Assembly (NCBI GenBank): GCA_046732855.1
Contig: JBKPNX010000066.1
Span: 1-9,652 of the forward strand
Length of the DNA stretch: 9,652 nucleotides
From: JBKPNX01 sp046732855
GTDB lineage: Bacteria > Pseudomonadota > Alphaproteobacteria > Geminicoccales > Geminicoccaceae
Direction: 5' to 3'
Shown: positions 6,714 to 9,652 of the stretch, in pieces
Layout: each line of letters opens with the position of its first letter
Numbering within the stretch: position 1 is the first letter of the stretch
Notes under the pieces: generated by a model
Seen by the model: only the letters and a program-made list of their open reading frames with translations
The model's database searches: none
What the model was told of the DNA's origin: nothing
Made by a program: the position numbers and the translations under genes

Positions 6714-7817
6714 ATGCTCAAGGACGAAATCGACGAGGCCAAGCGGACGGTCACCACCGACAGTGTTCAGATCACCATTGGCGAGGTCGCCAACATGTAC
6801 GCCTCAGCCGAACTGAACATCCTCCCAGACTTCCAAAGTCTGTTTCGATGGTCCGACGATCGCAAATCCAATTTTGTCGAGTCTATTCTTATAGGTATTC
6901 CTATACCGCCCGCATTTGTCTACGAAAAAGACAACGGTACGTGGGAACTGATAGACGGTCTACAACGAATTTCCACAGTTTTAGAGTTTATGGGCGTCTT
7001 GAGGGATCCCGATAGCGGCGAGGTAAAACGGTCGAAGATGCTTAGGACGAAGTATCTTCCGTCCCTTGAAGGAGTCGTTTGGCAAGCCGAATCGGAAGAA
7101 GAAAGAACTCTTGATAAATCCCTACAGTTGTTCTTTCGTCGCCATCGGATTGAATTTCAGATACTAAAGCACCCTAGCGACCCTAAGACAAAATTTGATC
7201 TTTTTCAGAGACTCAACCGTGGGGGCGCCTATGCCAACGAGCAGGAGGTTCGAACATGTTCGATGGTCCTAGCTAATCTGGATTTCACTCAGCGACTTAG
7301 GCAATTCATCACGCGAGAGGATTTCCGAAGGATATTCCGAGTTACAGAAGAACAGAGGAAGCGTCAGCAGGATCTAGAATACGCGGTGCGCCTCGTCGTG
7401 CATTCGTTCGAGGAATTTCCACAGCGAAGGGATGTGGAAGAATTTCTGGACCAGGCCATCCTGAAGGTCATTGGTGACCGCGATGTCGATGATGTTGTTG
7501 ACCAGATTGGTTGGTCCGTCGAAACGCTGCATCGTCTCTTCGGAGACAGGGCGTTGGTTCCACCTGAGGACAACAGGCCCGAAGGCATTGCTCCGCGATT
7601 CTCATTGAGAGCGCTCGAAGGCATAGCCGTCGGTCTGGCGCGAAATAAAACTGCGATCCTTGCGAGAGAAGATTCTGACGGGTTTATTCGGACCAGAGTT
7701 GCTGACTTTTGGAATCAGCCGGAAGTCAGAGAGATGAGTGCAGCGGGTCTTCGTGGTAGCGTAAGGTTACAGAGAAGTGTGCCATTCGGATCGCAATGGT
7801 TTGATCCGAATGCGTAA
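6714..7817 (+). CDS. DUF262 domain-containing protein (ParB/GmrS-like)
   Basis: A 367-residue protein with the DUF262 N-terminal pattern: PDFQSLFRWSDDRKSNFVES at 38-57 followed by ILIGIPIPP, the NTPase/nuclease-associated motif DGLQRIST at 81-88 (usual form DGQQR), and FDLFQRLNRGGAYANEQEVR at 161-180. In GmrSD and SspE, DUF262 domains bind or hydrolyse nucleotides and take part in restriction of foreign DNA. The DUF1524 HNH nuclease domain that often follows is not visible; the C-terminal half is helical and unassigned. The partner is the HEPN gene that overlaps its 3' end by 8 nt, a pairing I recall from other bacteria. Base composition is clearly lower in GC than in the cyclase genes, suggesting transfer. 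ATG 6714 is chosen for its ribosome-binding site and because the family begins shortly before this motif. Likely role: defence or regulation of the HEPN partner (inference). Confidence 0.88.
   Translation: MLKDEIDEAKRTVTTDSVQITIGEVANMYASAELNILPDFQSLFRWSDDRKSNFVESILIGIPIPPAFVYEKDNGTWELIDGLQRISTVLEFMGVLRDPDSGEVKRSKMLRTKYLPSLEGVVWQAESEEERTLDKSLQLFFRRHRIEFQILKHPSDPKTKFDLFQRLNRGGAYANEQEVRTCSMVLANLDFTQRLRQFITREDFRRIFRVTEEQRKRQQDLEYAVRLVVHSFEEFPQRRDVEEFLDQAILKVIGDRDVDDVVDQIGWSVETLHRLFGDRALVPPEDNRPEGIAPRFSLRALEGIAVGLARNKTAILAREDSDGFIRTRVADFWNQPEVREMSAAGLRGSVRLQRSVPFGSQWFDPNA
7783..7812 (+). promoter_or_regulatory. Inverted repeat that sequesters the HEPN start codon
   Basis: CATTCGGATC (7783-7792) and GATCCGAATG (7803-7812) are perfect reverse complements separated by 10 nt. 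The last three bases of the right arm are the ATG (7810-7812) of the HEPN gene. In the mRNA this would be a 10-bp hairpin inside the last codons of the DUF262 gene, opened by ribosomes reaching its TAA at 7815-7817. The pairing is seen directly; the coupling function is inference. Confidence 0.6.
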
Positions 7818-8439
7818 TGTCGATCGATATTTCGACGCGATTGATGCGGCACGAGTCCGGCGAGTAAAGGAATTGTCCGACATCAAACGTCAGTTTGGTG
7901 CAGACCGCGGTGGGGATTCTACCAGCGTTAACTCGAAGGCGGCGGTTGTCCTGACCTATGCGAATTGGGAGGGTTTCTACAACGAGTGCGTAGAAGTCTA
8001 CGTGGGGTTTCTCACGGAGCGTGGCGGGAAGGTTCGCGAGACGGACTGGATGTTATTAGTGGGCGCGTTCAACGCCGATTTCGAATCTTTGCGAGCCAAG
8101 AACCACTCTGTCGATGCGAAGCACGAGTTTGTGGCTAATTTAAAGACACGCATGGAATGCGGTTTCGATGTGTTTGATCGCGCTACCATCCAAGCTAGGT
8201 CAAACTTGAATTATGAACGCATAGCGCGAAACTATTTTGTATTGAATTTTGAGTTATCGCCCTTGCAAAGATATCGAATTCGACTGGACAAGGAGTTAGT
8301 CGGTTGGCGCCATAGTGTTGCGCACGGTGATTCACCAGACCTTTCAGCTCTCGATATCGCCGGTCACGTAGACTTTACGGCAGAACTCCTCGGCGAAATT
8401 GCCGACTGCTTTCAATATGCAATTCTTAACCGCATGTAG
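7810..8439 (+). CDS. HEPN-like nuclease of the MAE_28990/MAE_18760 type
   Basis: A 209-residue helical protein. An early segment SKAAVVLTYANWEGFYNE (42-59) matches the pattern of MAE_28990/MAE_18760 HEPN proteins. Near the C-terminus is the HEPN RNase motif R-x4-H at Arg167-His172 (WRHSVAHGD). HEPN proteins with this motif are metal-independent RNases in toxin-antitoxin, abortive-infection and RloC/PrrC-like systems. The start ATG 7810 overlaps the DUF262 stop (ATGCGTAA), has only a weak ribosome-binding site (CCGA) and sits in a hairpin arm. A GTG at 7777 and a TTG at 7801 are in frame but less likely, since family members begin close to the RYFDAIDAARVRRVKEL segment. The gene is AT-rich compared with the flanks; the line 8221-8280 has 20 G/C of 60. 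Likely effector of the DUF262-HEPN module. Target RNA unknown. Confidence 0.85.
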   Translation: MRNVDRYFDAIDAARVRRVKELSDIKRQFGADRGGDSTSVNSKAAVVLTYANWEGFYNECVEVYVGFLTERGGKVRETDWMLLVGAFNADFESLRAKNHSVDAKHEFVANLKTRMECGFDVFDRATIQARSNLNYERIARNYFVLNFELSPLQRYRIRLDKELVGWRHSVAHGDSPDLSALDIAGHVDFTAELLGEIADCFQYAILNRM

Positions 8440-8524
8440 AGCAGGGCGTCGTGCCGCAAGCCGAAGCATGACGTTGGGGTTTGCCCAGAAGGAACCAGGG
8501 ATACAAGCGACGCTTCTGATAGCA

Positions 8525-8675
8525 TCAATGGAGCGCAGCAGTCGGCCAGAGCCTGTGCATGCGGCGATGCAAGCTTTGGGAGTTTGAAGTATGTAGCTCG
8601 CGGACCTTGACCGGGATCCCGTGCTCCGCGCCGTTGAAGAGTCCGACCGCCTTGGCCTTGATGTCTTTTTCGACA
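8525..8675 (-). other. Short possible coding remnant downstream of the HU-like gene
   Basis: A minus-strand frame beginning beside the HU stop reads VAVEKDIKAKAVGLFNGAEH then GIPVKVREL before losing protein-like character; it ends at TGA 8525-8527. There is no normal start codon at its 5' end. It may be the trace of a decayed gene or chance. I do not recognise a family. Confidence 0.15.
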
Positions 8676-8676
8676 G

Positions 8677-8985
8677 CTACTTCTTACCTTTCCCGGCCCG
8701 CTTGCGTTTCGATCCGACAGCGGCATCTCGGAGGCGCTTGCCTATTCTGAAACGCACCGCCCGAGTGGCCGGAATTTTCAAGCTTTCGCCGGTCCGCAGG
8801 TTGCGGCCCCGGCGGGCGCCGCGCTCATAGACCTCGAAGCGACCGAACCCGACGAGGTTCACCGTCTCGCGCTTGCCGACGGCACCTTCGATCCGGGCGA
8901 GCGCGGCCCGCACGATCGCTTCGACCATGGCCTTGGGCTGGCCGGTGTCGGTGGCGACGCGTTCGATCAAGTCTCCGAGAAGCAC
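8677..8985 (-). CDS. HU/IHF-family DNA-binding protein, variant
   Basis: A 102-residue small nucleoid-associated protein. The N-terminal helices (LIERVATDTGQPKAMVEAIV, 6-25), the GFGRFEVYER turn and strand (46-55) and the DNA-binding arm ARRGRNLRTGE (57-67) with IPATRAVRF (71-79) match the HU/IHF fold. The length is close to the usual 90-100 with an added basic tail, SKRKRAGKGKK. The arm-tip proline of the RNP motif, which intercalates between base pairs, is Leu63 (codon CTG where CCG would give Pro). The start is GTG 8985, fixed by a perfect AGGAGG five bases upstream. It lies directly behind a serine-recombinase remnant whose TAA (8998-9000) nearly touches this ribosome-binding site. The role could be DNA bending for recombination or nucleoid structure. 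It is converging with the HEPN gene. Confidence 0.9.
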   Translation of the reverse strand: MLLGDLIERVATDTGQPKAMVEAIVRAALARIEGAVGKRETVNLVGFGRFEVYERGARRGRNLRTGESLKIPATRAVRFRIGKRLRDAAVGSKRKRAGKGKK

Positions 8986-8990
8986 AACAA

Positions 8991-8996
8991 CCTCCT
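8991..8996 (-). promoter_or_regulatory. Perfect Shine-Dalgarno (AGGAGG) of the HU-like gene
   Basis: The plus strand reads CCTCCT at 8991-8996, that is AGGAGG on the coding strand, five bases from the GTG start at 8985-8983. This supports the non-ATG start. Confidence 0.8.
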
Positions 8997-8997
8997 G

Positions 8998-9248
8998 TTA
9001 CTGAACGACCACCGCGCCGGTAACACGACGTCCCAGGCGAAGCAACAATGATTGGACCGGAACTGCGAAGCCACTTGGCCACACAGCTGACGATGTCTTG
9101 GGCTCGAGAATGCGAACGCGCTGCTCCTCCCAGCTCGCCGGCAGCAGCCGCTCCAGCCCGTCAACCATCAGCGACTGATTCGTACTCCCGCAACGATCGC
9201 GTCGACGATGTCGGGTGCCAGTAGCGCCAGCCGCAGGATCCGGCTTAC
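8998..9248 (-). pseudogene. C-terminal remnant of a serine recombinase, frameshifted and truncated
   Basis: The minus strand from 9248 reads RILRLALLAPDIVDAIVAG, the characteristic segment near the C-terminus of resolvase/invertase-type large recombinases (LAPDIVEAILDG pattern). The frame then breaks at about 9192. Shifting one frame (one G apparently lost from a G-run) gives QSLMVDGLERLLPASWEEQR, the next conserved part of the same proteins, and stays open to TAA 8998-9000. Upstream of 9248 the homology stops abruptly at a TA dinucleotide where the IS630-family element begins. So the gene was broken twice: by the IS, which removed contact with its 5' part, and by the frameshift. Confidence 0.6.
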
Positions 9249-9283
9249 CTAGTGGTTCGTCACTAACGAAAGATTCCCTTTGT

Positions 9284-9307
9284 CTGCGATCCGTGCAAGG
9301 ATCGCAG
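9284..9307 (+). promoter_or_regulatory. Hairpin covering the transposase ribosome-binding region
   Basis: CTGCGATCC (9284-9292) and GGATCGCAG (9299-9307) are a perfect 9-bp inverted repeat with a 6-nt loop, ending one base before the transposase ATG at 9309. The AAGGA at 9297-9301, the only Shine-Dalgarno-like sequence, lies at the loop and in the right arm, so the hairpin should limit translation initiation. Confidence 0.5.
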
Positions 9308-9308
9308 G

Positions 9309-9652
9309 ATGAGATCGGACGTTGAGATCGCAGTCAGCGCTGGGGATCGTGCTCGCCTCGAAGCGATCGTCGCAGCGCCGGGCAGCCCGCAGAAGCACGT
9401 CTGGCGGGCCCGGATCATCCTCTTGAGCGGCGACGGGGTCGGCGCGATGGCGATCGCCCGGCAGGCTGGCGTTGCCAAGCCGACGGTCTGGCGCTGGCAG
9501 GAACGGTTCATAACCGAGGGGATGGCAGGGCTGTTGCGCGAGAAGTCGCGGCCACCCGGCATTGCGCCATTGCCGGCCGAGACCGTCGACCAAGTGCTGA
9601 GCCTGACCGGCGCGCCGCCGCCCGGTGAGGCGACCCACTGGACGGTCCGCGC
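9309..9652 (+). CDS. IS630-family transposase, N-terminal part
   Basis: The frame from ATG 9309 is open to the window end (114 full codons). The pattern SPQKHVWRARIILLSGDGVG (26-45), followed by a helix-turn-helix (AIARQAGVAKPTVWRWQERF, 48-67) and then LLREKSRPPGIAPLP and GEATHWTVR, is that of IS630-family DDE transposases from alphaproteobacteria. The catalytic DDE domain would begin beyond the window edge, so intactness cannot be judged. An alternative second product by programmed frameshifting, known for some IS630 elements, cannot be assessed. Confidence 0.88.
   Translation, partial: MRSDVEIAVSAGDRARLEAIVAAPGSPQKHVWRARIILLSGDGVGAMAIARQAGVAKPTVWRWQERFITEGMAGLLREKSRPPGIAPLPAETVDQVLSLTGAPPPGEATHWTVR

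Larger units (their letters stand above)
9252..9652 (+). mobile_element. Left part of an IS630-family insertion sequence, runs off the window
   Basis: The element contains the 5' part of an IS630-type transposase at 9309. The left end is placed at about 9252, because recombinase homology ends there and IS630 elements insert at TA (TA at 9250-9251). The end carries a short inverted repeat TTCGT (9256-9260)/ACGAA (9266-9270). The right end lies outside the window, so terminal inverted repeats cannot be compared. Confidence 0.6.

Noticed and set aside
8612..8621. CGGGATCCCG palindrome
   Set aside because: A single 10-bp palindrome without spacing, repeats or position relative to a gene that suggests function.
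9249..9638. 129-codon minus-strand frame
   Set aside because: It is the antisense shadow of the IS630-family transposase.

Overview
The window looks like an accessory region of a GC-rich alphaproteobacterium, most likely of the Bradyrhizobium/Rhizobiales type. This is inferred from three things: the very large SAM-domain/cyclase/ATPase/TPR protein, the IS630-family transposase and the GC-rich codon use. No rRNA, tRNA or marker gene confirms it.

Left part (1-2420). A short hypothetical reading frame enters from the left edge. A gene-poor stretch follows (280-1232) that holds a decayed minus-strand fragment (about 674-988). In two frames this fragment resembles the TPR region and the C-terminal tail of the large cyclase found further right. 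A plus-strand gene (1233-2420) then encodes a PAS-domain class III nucleotide cyclase. Its PAS domain is LOV-like but lacks the photoactive cysteine, and its cyclase domain lacks the usual substrate-recognition lysine.

Middle part (2421-6713). A 1117-residue minus-strand protein (2778-6131) combines a SAM domain, a class III cyclase domain, an AAA/NACHT-like ATPase and a TPR-like tail. It converges on the PAS-cyclase. Directly downstream of it, with a GTGA stop/start overlap, lies the first ~39 codons of a second SAM-domain gene, broken by a 1-nt deletion. With the 674-988 fragment this suggests an ancestral tandem copy whose middle is gone and whose place is now held by the PAS-cyclase. The spacer 6132-6713 carries no supported gene.

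Right part (6714-8439). A visibly AT-richer two-gene module encodes a DUF262 protein and a MAE_28990/MAE_18760-like HEPN protein with the RNase motif R-x4-H. The genes overlap by 8 nt. A perfect 10-bp inverted repeat places the HEPN start codon inside a hairpin arm, which suggests that the putative nuclease is translated only when ribosomes finish the DUF262 gene. This is the best candidate for a defence or toxin-antitoxin-like system here.

Far right (8440-9652). A minus-strand HU/IHF-family gene has a perfect AGGAGG ribosome-binding site, but its DNA-intercalating proline 63 is a leucine. Upstream of it lies the frameshifted C-terminal remnant of a serine recombinase, apparently cut at a TA dinucleotide by an IS630-family element whose transposase runs off the window. 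Recombinase remnant, IS element and base-composition shift together point to a mobile or island segment.
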